DNA of 64,000 nucleotides, taken from Mesorhizobium sp. SARCC-RB16n (GTDB taxonomy: Bacteria; Pseudomonadota; Alphaproteobacteria; Rhizobiales; Rhizobiaceae). Location: contig NZ_ML703271.1 of assembly GCF_008520305.1 (NCBI RefSeq), positions 62,001 through 126,000 of the forward strand. Reading direction: 5' to 3'. The translations under genes were made by a program, and so were the position numbers. A model generated the notes under the pieces. That model was not told the DNA's origin and searched no databases. It worked only from the letters and a program-made list of their open reading frames with translations. This document shows positions 43,293-52,721 of this stretch, one piece after another; position 1 is the first letter of the stretch; the number at the start of each line of letters is the position of its first letter.

Positions 43293-44651
43293 TCAGGCTG
43301 CCAACACCGCGGCTTCGACGATGTCGAGCGCCCGGTCGAGATCGGTCTTCGAAATGACCAAGGGCGGCGAGAGTGTCAGCACGTTGCCTTGGCTGATCTT
43401 GAAGCTCAGGCCTTGCTCCAGGCAGGCATAGAAAACGCGCTCGGCGAGATCGCGCGCCGGCTGGCGCGTGGCTCGATCCTCGACGAGTTCGACACCGACC
43501 ATCAGCCCCCTGCCCCTGACGTCGCCGACATGAGGCGAACGCGCCATCAGGTCCTGCATGCGTCCGAGCATATGGCGGCCAAGCTCGGCCGAGCGTTCGA
43601 CCAGTCCCTCCTCCAGGATGATGTCGATGGCCGTCAGCGCGGCACGCGTCGTCACCGGGTTCTTCTCATGGGTGTAGTGACCGATGGCAAAGCCGCCGGT
43701 GACGTCGAGGTCGCGGCGCGCGATCACCGCGGCGATCGGCAGGATGCCGCCGCCCAGCGATTTGCCGAGGACGACGATGTCGGGGATGACGCCGTCATGC
43801 TCATGGGCGAAGAATTTTCCGGTCTTGCCGAGGCCGGTCGGTATCTCGTCGAAGATCAGCAATGTGCCGTGCCGGTCGCAGGCCTCGCGCACCCGCTTCC
43901 AGAAACCGGGCGGCGGCGGATTGGGCGTCGCGCGCATCGGTTCGGCGACGACCGCCGCCACATCCTGCTCGCGGCCGAGGACGTAGGCGATCATGTTGGC
44001 GCAAGCGAGTCCCGAAGCTTCAAGAGAATCGTGGCCGTAGGGACAGCGATAGCCGTCCCAGGGCGCGACATGCTCGGTGCCGGTCATCATCGGGCCTGAT
44101 ATGTGCGAGCGGAACGTCGCCTCGCCACCGACGCTGGCAGCGCCGAAGCCGGCGCCGTGGAAGGCATCCCAGAACGACACTGTCTTGAACCGGCCGGTGG
44201 CGGCGCGCGCGATCTTCAGCGCGACCTCGATGGCATCCGAGCCGCCGGTGGTGAACAGCACCTTGCCGAGATCGCCTGGCGCTAGGGCTGCGAGTTTCTC
44301 TGCCAGTTCGACGGCGGGCTCGCAGGTGAAGCGGCGCGGCGCGAAAGAGAGATCGTCGAGCTGCTTCTTGATCGCAGCCACCAGCCTTGGGTGGCCGTAG
44401 CCGAGGTGATGCACGCTGTTGCCGTGGAAATCCATGAAGCGGCGGCCGGCGGTATCCTCGATCCAGATGCCTTCGGCCTTGGCGATCGTCGACAGGCAGG
44501 GGCTGGAAAGGCTCTGGTGCATGAAGGCGGCCGCGTCACGATCGAGCAAGCCGCGAATGCGGGGATCGTCCTGGCCGGTGTCCCAGCGACCGCGCGCGGC
44601 CGTGGTGTTGGAATCGCCCTCGGTATGCACAAGCTCGGATATCGCGGCCAT
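43293..44651 (-). CDS. pbfA: Class III PLP lyase, (R)-1-hydroxy-2-aminoethylphosphonate ammonia-lyase (PbfA-like)
   Basis: PLP enzyme of 452 residues in the class III fold. The PbfA-like phrases AAFMHQSLSSPCLSTI, RRFMDFHGNSVHHLGYGHPRL, FAPRRFT and ATGRFKTVSFWDAFHGAGFGAASVGGEATFRS are present; the PLP Lys297 is in VLGKSLGGG and Asp268 in FDEIP. PbfA converts (R)-1-hydroxy-AEP to phosphonoacetaldehyde and ammonia, which PhnY then oxidises. Location directly after phnY supports this over ordinary transaminase. The ATG at 44651 with GGAGAGG before it is preferred to the TTG at 44663. Confidence 0.83.
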   Translation of the reverse strand: MAAISELVHTEGDSNTTAARGRWDTGQDDPRIRGLLDRDAAAFMHQSLSSPCLSTIAKAEGIWIEDTAGRRFMDFHGNSVHHLGYGHPRLVAAIKKQLDDLSFAPRRFTCEPAVELAEKLAALAPGDLGKVLFTTGGSDAIEVALKIARAATGRFKTVSFWDAFHGAGFGAASVGGEATFRSHISGPMMTGTEHVAPWDGYRCPYGHDSLEASGLACANMIAYVLGREQDVAAVVAEPMRATPNPPPPGFWKRVREACDRHGTLLIFDEIPTGLGKTGKFFAHEHDGVIPDIVVLGKSLGGGILPIAAVIARRDLDVTGGFAIGHYTHEKNPVTTRAALTAIDIILEEGLVERSAELGRHMLGRMQDLMARSPHVGDVRGRGLMVGVELVEDRATRQPARDLAERVFYACLEQGLSFKISQGNVLTLSPPLVISKTDLDRALDIVEAAVLAA

Positions 44652-44722
44652 TGCCCTCTCCAAAACGCGAATGAGGGAGCGCTGGCCGCTCCCTCTGTTT
44701 CCTGTCCGTCAGTCGCGCCCGG

Positions 44723-46180
44723 TCACGACCAGGGCAGCGAAAACGTCTTCACATTGGTATAGCTCTTCATCGCCTCGATGACGCCTTCCTTGTAGCCATT
44801 GCCCGAATCCTTGATGCCGCCGAAGGGCGACATCTCGATGCGGTAGCCCGGCACTTCCCAGATATTGACGGTCCCGACCTGCAGGCCGGCAATGTATTTC
44901 TGCATGCGGGGAAAAGAGTTGGTGCAGACGCCCGACGACAGGCCGAAGGCGGTCGAGTTGGACAGCGCGATCAGTGCCTCATCGTCATCCGGCGCGCGCA
45001 CGATCGGGATGATCGGCCCGAAGGTTTCTTCCATCACCAGTTCGGATGTGTGCGGCACGCGATCGACGACGATCGGCGGCAGCAGAGCGCCCTGGCGGCC
45101 GGGGTTGTAGAGGATCTCAGCACCCTGCTCCACTGCCATGTGGACGCGGGCTTCGAACAATGCCGCCGCCTTCTCGTGCACGACGGTGCCGAGGTCGGTC
45201 GAGCGGTCCATCGGGTCGCCGAAGCGGATCTTCTTCGCCCGCTCCAGCACCAGCGGCACGAAACGGTCGGCGACGCTTTCCTGGACCAGGATGCGCTTGA
45301 CCGCCGTGCAGCGCTGGCCGGAGTTTTTCGTAGCTCCGGCCACGGCGAGATCGGCGGCCTTGGCCAGATCGTCGTCGGAGAGATCGTTGAGGATGATCAG
45401 CGGATCGTTGCCGCCGAGCTCCAGCACCTGGCGCTTGTAGCCGGCGGTGCGGGCGATCATCTTGCCGACCGGCACGCCGCCGGTGAAGGTGATCAGGTCG
45501 ATGTTGTCATTGGTGATCATCTCGTTGCCGATGTCGGCCGGCCAGCCGGTCACCACCGAGAGCATTTCCGGCGGCAGGCCGGCTTCGTAGAGGATGTCGG
45601 CCAAAAGCAACGCTGTCATCGGTGTCAGTTCAGTCGGCTTCACCACCACGCAATTGTTGGTGGCGATCGCCGGCGCCACCTTGTGCGAGACCATGTTGAG
45701 CGGATGGTTGAACGGCGTGATCGCCGAGATCGCCTTCAGTGGCTCGCGGGTGGTGAAGATCTTGCGCGCCTTGCCGTGCGGAGTGAGATCGCAGGAGAAG
45801 ATCTGGCCATCGTCCTGGATGCACATCTGCGCCGACAGCGTGAAGACATCATAGGCGCGGCCGACTTCGTAGAGCGAATCGGTCTTGGAGATGCCGAGCT
45901 CGAGCGTGATGAGATCGGAAATTTCTTCCCGGCGCGATGCCAGCACTTCCGCGGTGCGAAACAGGATCTGCTGGCGCTCATAGCGCGTCAGCTTCGACTT
46001 GTAGCCGGCAGCGATCTCGAAGGCTTGGCGGGCATGTTCGGCGCGACCGGCGGGAACGGTGCCGATGACGGTGTCGTTCCAGGGGTAACGCACCTCGACG
46101 ACGCTGTCGGCATCGACTTTCTTGCCGGCAATGCGCATCGGCTCGTGGCGAACTTTGATGGCAGGGTCAAGCTTGGTCAT
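44723..46180 (-). CDS. phnY: Phosphonoacetaldehyde dehydrogenase
   Basis: Aldehyde dehydrogenase of 485 residues that oxidises phosphonoacetaldehyde to phosphonoacetate. The catalytic residues fall at the same numbers I recall for the Sinorhizobium meliloti enzyme: Arg108 (VGRAYDV) and Arg290 next to the nucleophile Cys291 ([10 protein letters not shown]), which bind the phosphonate, and Glu254 in VLELGGND. Asn159 in PFNHP and Lys181 in VVVKPTE are also present. It lies between pbfA and phnA; a 233-bp gap with a palindromic repeat separates it from phnA. Confidence 0.93.
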   Translation of the reverse strand: MTKLDPAIKVRHEPMRIAGKKVDADSVVEVRYPWNDTVIGTVPAGRAEHARQAFEIAAGYKSKLTRYERQQILFRTAEVLASRREEISDLITLELGISKTDSLYEVGRAYDVFTLSAQMCIQDDGQIFSCDLTPHGKARKIFTTREPLKAISAITPFNHPLNMVSHKVAPAIATNNCVVVKPTELTPMTALLLADILYEAGLPPEMLSVVTGWPADIGNEMITNDNIDLITFTGGVPVGKMIARTAGYKRQVLELGGNDPLIILNDLSDDDLAKAADLAVAGATKNSGQRCTAVKRILVQESVADRFVPLVLERAKKIRFGDPMDRSTDLGTVVHEKAAALFEARVHMAVEQGAEILYNPGRQGALLPPIVVDRVPHTSELVMEETFGPIIPIVRAPDDDEALIALSNSTAFGLSSGVCTNSFPRMQKYIAGLQVGTVNIWEVPGYRIEMSPFGGIKDSGNGYKEGVIEAMKSYTNVKTFSLPWS

Positions 46181-46258
46181 GTCGGTATTCCTGGGTGCTC
46201 AGAGAACCGCGTTGATTTTTCGGAGGCAGGAGCATCACGCCTCGGCAATGGCTTCCCT

Positions 46259-46392
46259 CACTCCGTCGCCGCTTTGCGGCGCCACCTCTCCCCCCTCCGG
46301 AGGGAGAGGAAGGGAGCCAAGGCTGGCGAACTCGCGCCCTTCCTCTCCCCCGTCGATCGGGGGAGAGGTGGCGAGCGAAGCTCGACGGAGTG
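46259..46392. repeat. Palindromic intergenic repeat inside the phn operon
   Basis: An element of 134 bp bounded by inverted ends CACTCCGTCG (46259-46268) and CGACGGAGTG (46383-46392). It contains two internal hairpins, one around 46274-46300 (CCTCTCCC/GGGAGAGG type) and one at 46342-46368 (CCTCTCCCCC and GGGGGAGAGG around GTCGATC). The form resembles the short palindromic repeats dispersed in Mesorhizobium genomes. It is transcribed between phnA and phnY and may affect mRNA stability there. Confidence 0.75.
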
Positions 46393-46413
46393 GGGGTCGA
46401 CATCTGGCTCAGC

Positions 46414-47670
46414 CTAGGCCAGCGCGGCCGCCATGGTCGCGTAGTAGAAGGCGTCGAAATTGCGCAGCGTGGGTTCGTTCGGCAGGTCGGGCAGCACGCG
46501 GTTGACGATGAACGGCACTTCCTGCTCGGTCAGCCCGCCATGCGAGCGCAGCGGCTCGTTGAGGGCAGCGAGATCATGGCGGTGTTCGCTGGTGCCGATC
46601 GTTTTGTTCTCGGTCGAAATCAGCACGATGTCGCCGATGCGGTTGGCCGGCAGCTCGAAACGCTCGCAGGCATCAGGGCTGTCGACGACCAGCATGATGC
46701 CGTCGATCTTGGCCAGCCGCGCCATGATGCCGGCCCGGTCAGCGCCATCAGGCAGATAGGCGGTGGCGAAAGAGCCGAGAGCCCCGTGATGCACGACATA
46801 GGGGTCGGTGATCGGCAGGATGACGCGGGCGGCGTCCTTGCCCAGCCATTCGTCGAGCAGGTCCTGGACATAGACGACGTCGGGCGAACCGTCCGCCTTG
46901 TGCTTGGGCTTCATTCCGTGGTCGGCGGTGACGACGATCGCCGCGCCCAGCGCGTCAAGCTCGGTCAGGTACTTGTCGAACATCTCGTAGAAAGCGTTGG
47001 CCTGCGGCACGCCCGGTGCGTATTTGTGCTGCACGTAATCCGTCGTCGTCAGGTACATGATGTCGGGACGGAATTCCTTGAGCAGCTGGACGCCGGCGGC
47101 AAAGACGAATTCCGACAGTTCGGCCGAATAGACTTCCGGCACCGGCAGCCCGAAATGCTTCGAGGCATTGTCGATGCCGTGCTCGGCCACGGTGGTGGTG
47201 TCCGACTTTTCGGCCGAGAAGCACAGCGCGCGGCCTTCGTCGAAGGCGAGGCCCTTGCCGAGCAGCGCACGCAGCTTGTCCTTGGCGGTCACCACCGCGA
47301 CCTTGGCGCCGGCATCATAGAAGGCCTGAAAAATGGTCGGCGCGCGCAGGAAGCGCGGGTCGTTCATCATCACTTCCTTGCCGGTCTCGCGCTCGTAGAG
47401 ATAGTTGCCGCAAATGCCATGCACGGATGGCGGGCGACCGGTGGCGATCGACAAATTGTTGGGGTTGGTGAAGCTCGGGATGACCGAGTGGGCAAAGCGG
47501 ACCGTGCCCTTCTCCTTGATCCTGACCAGAGCCGGCATCAGCCCGGCCTTGATCGCTTCGTCGAGATAGGCCGGCTCGCAGCCGTCAAGGCAGATGGCGA
47601 TCGCCGGCACGCGCGGCCATGCGTAGGTGCGGCCGTTGACCGCGACGTTGATAGGAGACATCTGGTTCAT
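46414..47670 (-). CDS. phnA: Phosphonoacetate hydrolase
   Basis: Alkaline-phosphatase-superfamily C-P hydrolase of 418 residues that splits phosphonoacetate into acetate and phosphate. The two-zinc site can be read residue by residue and matches the S. meliloti numbering I recall: Asp29 (CLDGCEP), nucleophile Thr68 (PSFTNPNN), Asp211 and His215 (TTTDYVQHK), Asp250-His251 (VTADHGMK) and His377 (RSHGGL). The enzyme is the last step of the PhnW-PhnY-PhnA route. It lies 24 bp after phnW in the same operon. Confidence 0.95.
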   Translation of the reverse strand: MNQMSPINVAVNGRTYAWPRVPAIAICLDGCEPAYLDEAIKAGLMPALVRIKEKGTVRFAHSVIPSFTNPNNLSIATGRPPSVHGICGNYLYERETGKEVMMNDPRFLRAPTIFQAFYDAGAKVAVVTAKDKLRALLGKGLAFDEGRALCFSAEKSDTTTVAEHGIDNASKHFGLPVPEVYSAELSEFVFAAGVQLLKEFRPDIMYLTTTDYVQHKYAPGVPQANAFYEMFDKYLTELDALGAAIVVTADHGMKPKHKADGSPDVVYVQDLLDEWLGKDAARVILPITDPYVVHHGALGSFATAYLPDGADRAGIMARLAKIDGIMLVVDSPDACERFELPANRIGDIVLISTENKTIGTSEHRHDLAALNEPLRSHGGLTEQEVPFIVNRVLPDLPNEPTLRNFDAFYYATMAAALA

Positions 47671-47694
47671 CTGGTATCCTCGAAATCGGCCGCT

Positions 47695-48894
47695 TCAGGC
47701 GGCGAGTTTGGCGCGCTCGGCGATTGCCGCGGCGGGTGGAGCGGCGGTGTCGACGCCCATTTCATCAAGCGATTGCGCCGCCGCCTCGACGACGCGGCGC
47801 ATGACATGCTCGTCCATCTGGCCGATACAGCCGACGCGGAAGGAATCCACGACCGTCAGCTTGCCGGGGTAGATGATGAAGCCCTTCTCCTTCATCAGTT
47901 CGTAGAAGCGCTCGAAGGCGAAGTTGGCGTGGGCCGGATTGAAGAAGGTTACGATGATCGGCGACAGCCAGCGGTCCTTGAGCAAGGTCTCGAAGCCAAG
48001 CTCGCGCATGCCGGTCACCATGACGTCGCGGTTTCTGACATAGCGGGCGCCACGACCGGCGACGCCGCCTTCGGCCTCGTGCTGGCGCAGTGCCTCGAGG
48101 AAGGCGGCGACGACATGCGTCGGCGGGGTGTAGCGCCATTGGCCGGTCTTGTTCATGTGCACCCATTGTGCATGGACGTCGAGCGACAGCGAGTGGCTGC
48201 GGCCCTTGGCGGCCTCCAACTCGCTCTTGCGGGCGATGATGAAGCCGAAGCCCGGCACGCCCTCGATGCATTTGTTGGCTGAGGAAACCATCGCCTCGTA
48301 GCGGATCTCGTTGACGTCGAGGGCAACGGCGCCGAAGGCACTCATGGAATCGACGAGCAGCTTGCGACCCTTGGCATGGACGGCCTCGGCAATCTCGGCG
48401 ACCGGGTTCAAGATGCCCGAACTCGTCTCGCAATGGATGGCGATGACATGCGTGATGGCGTGGTCGGCCTCGAGGGCGGCCGCCACCTCGTCGCCGCGCG
48501 GCGGCAGGTAGTCGCCCTTGTCGATCAGCGTATAGGCGCGGCCGAGATACTGCATCGTCTGTGCGGCACGCAGGCCGTAGGCACCATTGGCCAGCACCAG
48601 AACCTTGCCGTCTTTCGGCACGAACGAGCCCAGCATCGCCTCGACGCAGAACGAGCCGCTGCCTTGCATCGGCACACAGTCGAATTCTCCATTCATGTCG
48701 CCGGTCAGCGCCAACAGACGGCGGCGCATGTCTGATGTCATGGCGCGGAAGTCGCCGTCCCACGATCCCCAGTCGCGCAGCATCGCCTGCTTGACCGAAT
48801 AGGCCGTGGTGAGCGGCCCGGGGGTCAAAAGATAGGGCTCGCCCAGGGCCGGCCTGGCCAGCGGCTCCGCGGCAAATTTTGTCTCGGCGAGCAT
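47695..48894 (-). CDS. phnW: 2-Aminoethylphosphonate:pyruvate aminotransferase
   Basis: Class V PLP aminotransferase of 399 residues that converts AEP and pyruvate to phosphonoacetaldehyde and alanine. YLLTPGPLTTAYSVKQAMLRDWGSWDGDF near the N-terminus is the family hallmark; Asp182 in VDSMSAFGA and the Schiff-base Lys208 in SSANKCIEG are present, with VPGFGFII after it. GGAGGA five bases before the ATG at 48894 rules out the longer frame from 48936. It is the first gene of the AEP operon, divergent from the LysR gene. Confidence 0.93.
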   Translation of the reverse strand: MLAETKFAAEPLARPALGEPYLLTPGPLTTAYSVKQAMLRDWGSWDGDFRAMTSDMRRRLLALTGDMNGEFDCVPMQGSGSFCVEAMLGSFVPKDGKVLVLANGAYGLRAAQTMQYLGRAYTLIDKGDYLPPRGDEVAAALEADHAITHVIAIHCETSSGILNPVAEIAEAVHAKGRKLLVDSMSAFGAVALDVNEIRYEAMVSSANKCIEGVPGFGFIIARKSELEAAKGRSHSLSLDVHAQWVHMNKTGQWRYTPPTHVVAAFLEALRQHEAEGGVAGRGARYVRNRDVMVTGMRELGFETLLKDRWLSPIIVTFFNPAHANFAFERFYELMKEKGFIIYPGKLTVVDSFRVGCIGQMDEHVMRRVVEAAAQSLDEMGVDTAAPPAAAIAERAKLAA

Positions 48895-49160
48895 GATGTC
48901 CTCCGACAGGTCGCTGCTTTTTTTTTGTGGCGCCATTGTCGGCCCGGACGACGTATTTGTAAAATCGTTATTTTGTATCGATGTATCGATTGGAACGATA
49001 GTCTCTGAGCGTATCGGGTAGGCTGCATGCTGCTCATGACACGGCTGTGAACATAGGAAGGTTCATCCCCAGTCATCAGAGGAATCGTTCATTCCGGCCT
49101 TTTGACTAGCGAGGCTTATGATAAAGTGCAGGCGACTTCGCGACCCGAAAGGCACACAGG
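48895..49160. promoter_or_regulatory. Divergent phnW/LysR control region
   Basis: The 266-bp region carries the phnW leader with a poly-T/poly-A tract (48915-48923), an AT-rich stretch and a double ATCGAT site (ATCGAT-GT-ATCGAT, 48977-48990) that is itself a near-palindrome and a good candidate binding site for the divergent LysR regulator. No gene is visible in it. Confidence 0.5.
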
Positions 49161-50030
49161 ATGCGCTACGTTCAGCTGCGAGCTTTTCACCAGGTGGCGA
49201 TCTCAGGTGGCTTTTCGCGGGCGGCCGAAGCGCTGTTCCTGACCCAGCCGGCAATATCGGACCAGGTGCGCAAGCTCGAGGAAGAGTATGACGTCCTGTT
49301 GTTCAACCGGAACAAGAAGCAGGTCACGCTGACCCATTCCGGCCAGAAGCTGCTCGAAATAACCCACCGCATGTTCGACACCGAGCAGCAGGCACTCGAG
49401 CTCCTGACGGAGTCGCGCGCCCTGCGTTCCGGCACGCTGCGCATCGTCGCCGATGCAGCGCACCATCTGCTTCACATCCTCGGCAGCTTCAGGGCCCGCT
49501 ATCCGGGCGTGCAGGTTTCGGTGCGCGCCGGAAACACCGAGACTGTGATCAGCAGCCTCTACAGCTACGATGCCGACATCGGCGTGCTGGGCGAAGTGCC
49601 TGCCGGGCGCGACTTCGAGGTGCTGAAACTGAACTCGACGCCGATCATCGCCTTCACCTCGATCGACCATCCGCTGTCGGGGAAAAAATCGCTGACGCTC
49701 AAACAGCTGGCGCAGGAATCGCTGGTCATGCGCGAGCGCGGTTCGAAGACGCGCCAGAAGCTGGAAGACCTGGCCGCGGCTTCGAAGGTCGAACTCAGGC
49801 CGGCGATCGAGGCCGAAGGCCGCGAGGCTGTCCGCGAGATCGTCGCATCTGGTGCCGGCATCGGCTTTGTGTCGGCGGCCGAATTCGGCCAGGATACGCG
49901 GCTGGTCCCAATCATGATCGACGCTCCCGAGACCCTGATGGACGAGGCGCTGATCTGCCTGCGCGAGCGCAGCGGCGGCAAGCTGGTGCGCGCCTTTCTC
50001 GACATGGCGCGCTCGATGTCGGCGGATTAA
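49161..50030 (+). CDS. LysR-family regulator of the AEP cluster
   Basis: LysR-type regulator of 289 residues. The N-terminal helix-turn-helix is MRYVQLRAFHQVAISGGFSRAAEALFLTQPAISDQVRKLEEEYDVLLFNR; the effector domain begins near GTLRIVADAAHH and ends with DEALICLRERSGGKLVRAFLD. It is divergent from phnW with a 266-bp shared control region, the classic LysR arrangement, so it probably activates phnW and the genes after it in response to AEP or a derivative. The stop codon overlaps the first base of a palindromic repeat. Confidence 0.88.
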   Translation: MRYVQLRAFHQVAISGGFSRAAEALFLTQPAISDQVRKLEEEYDVLLFNRNKKQVTLTHSGQKLLEITHRMFDTEQQALELLTESRALRSGTLRIVADAAHHLLHILGSFRARYPGVQVSVRAGNTETVISSLYSYDADIGVLGEVPAGRDFEVLKLNSTPIIAFTSIDHPLSGKKSLTLKQLAQESLVMRERGSKTRQKLEDLAAASKVELRPAIEAEGREAVREIVASGAGIGFVSAAEFGQDTRLVPIMIDAPETLMDEALICLRERSGGKLVRAFLDMARSMSAD

Positions 50031-50078
50031 TGCATGTCGCCCGGAAGTGTCTTCGGTTCCGGGATAACGACATGCATA
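50030..50078. repeat. Palindromic repeat with ATGCATGTCG ends
   Basis: ATGCATGTCG (50030-50039) and CGACATGCAT (50069-50078) are perfect 10-bp ends; CCCGGAA and TTCCGGG form a nested inner stem. The element lies immediately after the LysR stop. Its form is that of a dispersed rhizobial palindromic unit, and the hairpin could also slow or end LysR transcription, although no T-run follows. Confidence 0.75.
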
Positions 50079-50136
50079 AAATCAGAAGCTTACAGCGGGT
50101 CGGGCGAATCCTATTCGCCGCGACATGCTGTAGTTG

Positions 50137-50183
50137 AGCATGATCTCTTCCGAAAACCGGCTCCTACTTTTCGGGATCATGCT
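50137..50183. repeat. Palindromic repeat with AGCATGATC ends, copy 1
   Basis: AGCATGATC (50137-50145) and GATCATGCT (50175-50183) are inverted ends flanking GAAAACCGG and TTTTCGGG-like inner sequence. A second copy with the same ends and inner GAAAACCGG occurs at 57410-57462, so this is a repeat family rather than a chance hairpin. It overlaps the last base of the FAD-enzyme stop region. Confidence 0.8.
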
Positions 50184-52639
50184 TAGGCCGCATCGGCTTT
50201 CACCCGCTCCGACTTCGGATCGTAGGGGCTGCGCAGATGCGCCGTGGCGGTGTGGCGCACGCCGGCCAGATCGATCTCGAAATGACCGCTGCTCAGGAAC
50301 GAGGCGTCGACGCCCGCTTCGTGCTCGATCAGCCCGAGCGCCACCGAACGGCCTAGCGTATGGCCATAAGCGGCCGAGCGGACCTCGCCGACCGGTTTGC
50401 CGTCGCGCAGGATCAGTTCGCCGCCCCACAGCATCGGCTCGGCATCGTCTGCTGTGAACAGCACGATGCGCCTGGTCGGTACCGAGGACTTCGCGGCGGC
50501 GAGCGCATCACGCCCGATGAAACCGCCCGGCTTGTCCATCGCGACGGCAAAGCCAAGCCCCGCCTGCCATGGGTTGATATCAGGCGTCAGTTCGCGACCC
50601 CAGGCGCGAAAACCCTTTTCGATGCGCAAGGCGTCGAGCGCGTAGTAACCGGCGTCAGCCAAGCCGAATTCACGGCCGGCCTCGTGCAGCGCCGCGTAGA
50701 CGCCGACGGCGAATTCGGTCGGCACGATCAGTTCCCAGCCGAGCTCACCGACATAGGTCATGCGGTTGGCATAGGCGGTGGCGTAGCCGATATCGATTTT
50801 GCGAATGGTGGCGAAAGGGAAACCGGTGTTGGAAAGATCCGCCGATGACAGTTTGCCCAGGAGGTCGCGCGAACGCGGCCCCATCAGGGCCAGCACCGCA
50901 TAGGATGAGGTGACATCGGTCAGGATGGCATGCGCGCCCGCCGGAATGTTCTTGACGATCCAGTCGGCGTCGTGGACTGCCTGCGCGGAACCGGTGACGA
51001 TGAAGAATTTTTCCGCGCCAAGCCGCATCACGGTGAGATCGCTTTCGTAACCGCCGCGCACGTTGAGCACGCCCGTATAGACCGACGTGCCGACCGGCAC
51101 ATCGACGTCGCCGGCGCAGATCCGGTTCAGCACGGCACAGGCGTCGCGCCCCTGGACAAGAAGCTTGGCGAAGGAGGTCTGGTCGAAGATGGCGACGGCC
51201 TCGCGCGTCGCCTTCATCTCGCGCCGCACTGCCTCGTGCCAGTTCTGGCGACCGAAGGCATAGTCGTTCTCGGCCTTCTCTCCTGGCGCCGCGAACCAAT
51301 TGGCGCGCTCCCAGCCCATCTTGGAGCCGAAGCAGGCGCCCTTGGCGGCAAGGCGGTCGTAAAGCGGCGAGCGGCGGAAGGGCCGCGCGGTGTCCAATTC
51401 GCGGTTCGGCCACGGCATGGCGTAGTGCAGGCCGAGTGTCTCCTTGACGCGGTCATGCAGCCAGCGCGGATTGTTGTTGAACGAGGCGAAGCGCCTGATA
51501 TCGACCGGCCACAAATCCATGGTCGGCGCGCCGTTGACGATCCATTCGGCCAGTGCCCTGCCGGCGCCACCGGCACTGGCAATGCCCATCGAATTGAAAC
51601 CGGCGCCGACATAGAAATTCTTCAACTCCGGCGCCTCGCCGAGGAGGAAATTGTTGTCGGGCGTGAAGCTCTCGGGACCGTTGTAGAATTTCTTGACTTC
51701 GGCCTGCGCCAGCTGTGGCACGCGCACCAGCGCGTTTTCCATCAGGATCTCGAACTGGTCCCAATCGTCGGGCAGCAGCGCGAATTCGAAATTTTCGGGA
51801 ATGCCGTTCATGCCCCACGGCTTGGCATGCGGCTCAAAGCCGCCCATGACCAGGCCGCCGACCTCCTCCTTGAAGTAGATGAAGCCATCGGGGTCGCGCA
51901 TCACGGGTAGATCCGGATGCACGCCTTCGACCCGGCCAGTGACGATGTACATGTGCTCGGCCGAATGCATCGGCACCGAAACGCCGCACATCAGCCCGAC
52001 CTTGCGCGCCCATTGGCCGGCGCAATTGACGACGATCTCGGCGGCGATGTCGCCATGGTCGGTCTCGACACCGCAGGCGACGCCGTTCCTGACGCTGATA
52101 CCAGTGACCTTGACCCGCTCGAATATTTTGGCGCCACCATTGCGCGCGCCCTTGGCCAGAGACTGCGTCAGATCAGTCGGATTGGCCTTGCCGTCTCCAG
52201 GCAGCCAGACAGCGCCGACGAGGTCGTCGACAGCCATGACCGGCCAGAGCTCGGCGGCCTCGCGAGGCGAGATGACGTCGATCTCAACCCCTTGGGCACG
52301 GGCCGACGCAGCCGTGCGTTTGAGCACCGTCATGCGGTCGGCGGTGCGCGCAACAGACAACGAGCCGCAATTCTTCCAGCCGGTGGCAAGACCGGTCTCG
52401 GCCTCCAGTTCGCTGTAGAGCTGCGTGGAGTATCTGATCAGGCTGGTCATGTTGGAATGGCTGCGCAGCTGGCCGACAAGACCAGCCGCGTGCCACGTGG
52501 TGCCGCCGCTGAGTTGCCCCTGCTCGAGCAGCACCACATCGCTCCAGCCCAGTTTGGTCAGATGATAAGCGACCGAACAGCCGATGATGCCGCCGCCGAC
52601 AATGACGATCCGAGCCTGGGTGGGAAATTCATGTGCCAT
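50183..52639 (-). CDS. Dimethylglycine/sarcosine-dehydrogenase-like FAD and folate enzyme
   Basis: Large flavoprotein of 818 residues. An N-terminal FAD domain (IVIVGGGIIGCSVAYHL, about 11-27, then GQLSGGTTWHAAGLVGQLRS, where the conserved His for covalent FAD is present) is followed by an FAO_M-type middle domain and a C-terminal aminomethyltransferase (GCV_T) domain (SFAKLLVQGRDACAVLNRICAGDVDVPVG and RMTYVGELGWELIVP). This layout oxidatively removes N-methyl groups and passes the carbon to tetrahydrofolate. The start MAHEFPTQARI follows the DeoR gene by 82 bp on the same strand. The substrate could be dimethylglycine or sarcosine; an N-methylated aminophosphonate is a speculative alternative given the neighbouring AEP cluster. 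Confidence 0.85.
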   Translation of the reverse strand: MAHEFPTQARIVIVGGGIIGCSVAYHLTKLGWSDVVLLEQGQLSGGTTWHAAGLVGQLRSHSNMTSLIRYSTQLYSELEAETGLATGWKNCGSLSVARTADRMTVLKRTAASARAQGVEIDVISPREAAELWPVMAVDDLVGAVWLPGDGKANPTDLTQSLAKGARNGGAKIFERVKVTGISVRNGVACGVETDHGDIAAEIVVNCAGQWARKVGLMCGVSVPMHSAEHMYIVTGRVEGVHPDLPVMRDPDGFIYFKEEVGGLVMGGFEPHAKPWGMNGIPENFEFALLPDDWDQFEILMENALVRVPQLAQAEVKKFYNGPESFTPDNNFLLGEAPELKNFYVGAGFNSMGIASAGGAGRALAEWIVNGAPTMDLWPVDIRRFASFNNNPRWLHDRVKETLGLHYAMPWPNRELDTARPFRRSPLYDRLAAKGACFGSKMGWERANWFAAPGEKAENDYAFGRQNWHEAVRREMKATREAVAIFDQTSFAKLLVQGRDACAVLNRICAGDVDVPVGTSVYTGVLNVRGGYESDLTVMRLGAEKFFIVTGSAQAVHDADWIVKNIPAGAHAILTDVTSSYAVLALMGPRSRDLLGKLSSADLSNTGFPFATIRKIDIGYATAYANRMTYVGELGWELIVPTEFAVGVYAALHEAGREFGLADAGYYALDALRIEKGFRAWGRELTPDINPWQAGLGFAVAMDKPGGFIGRDALAAAKSSVPTRRIVLFTADDAEPMLWGGELILRDGKPVGEVRSAAYGHTLGRSVALGLIEHEAGVDASFLSSGHFEIDLAGVRHTATAHLRSPYDPKSERVKADAA

Positions 52640-52721
52640 GAGCGTTCCGCCAGTCGAGGGATGGCCGAGACACTATCATGGAAAAACCAAATATCAACTC
52701 ATAAAGTCACAAAAAATCACA

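Noticed and set aside
46390-48282. 630-codon plus-strand open frame opposite phnA and phnW
   Set aside because: Antisense shadow; phnA and phnW are certain from their residues and family lengths.
48915-48923. Poly-T tract as terminator or slippage site near phnW
   Set aside because: It lies upstream of the phnW ribosome site with no stem before it, and outside the chosen coding start.
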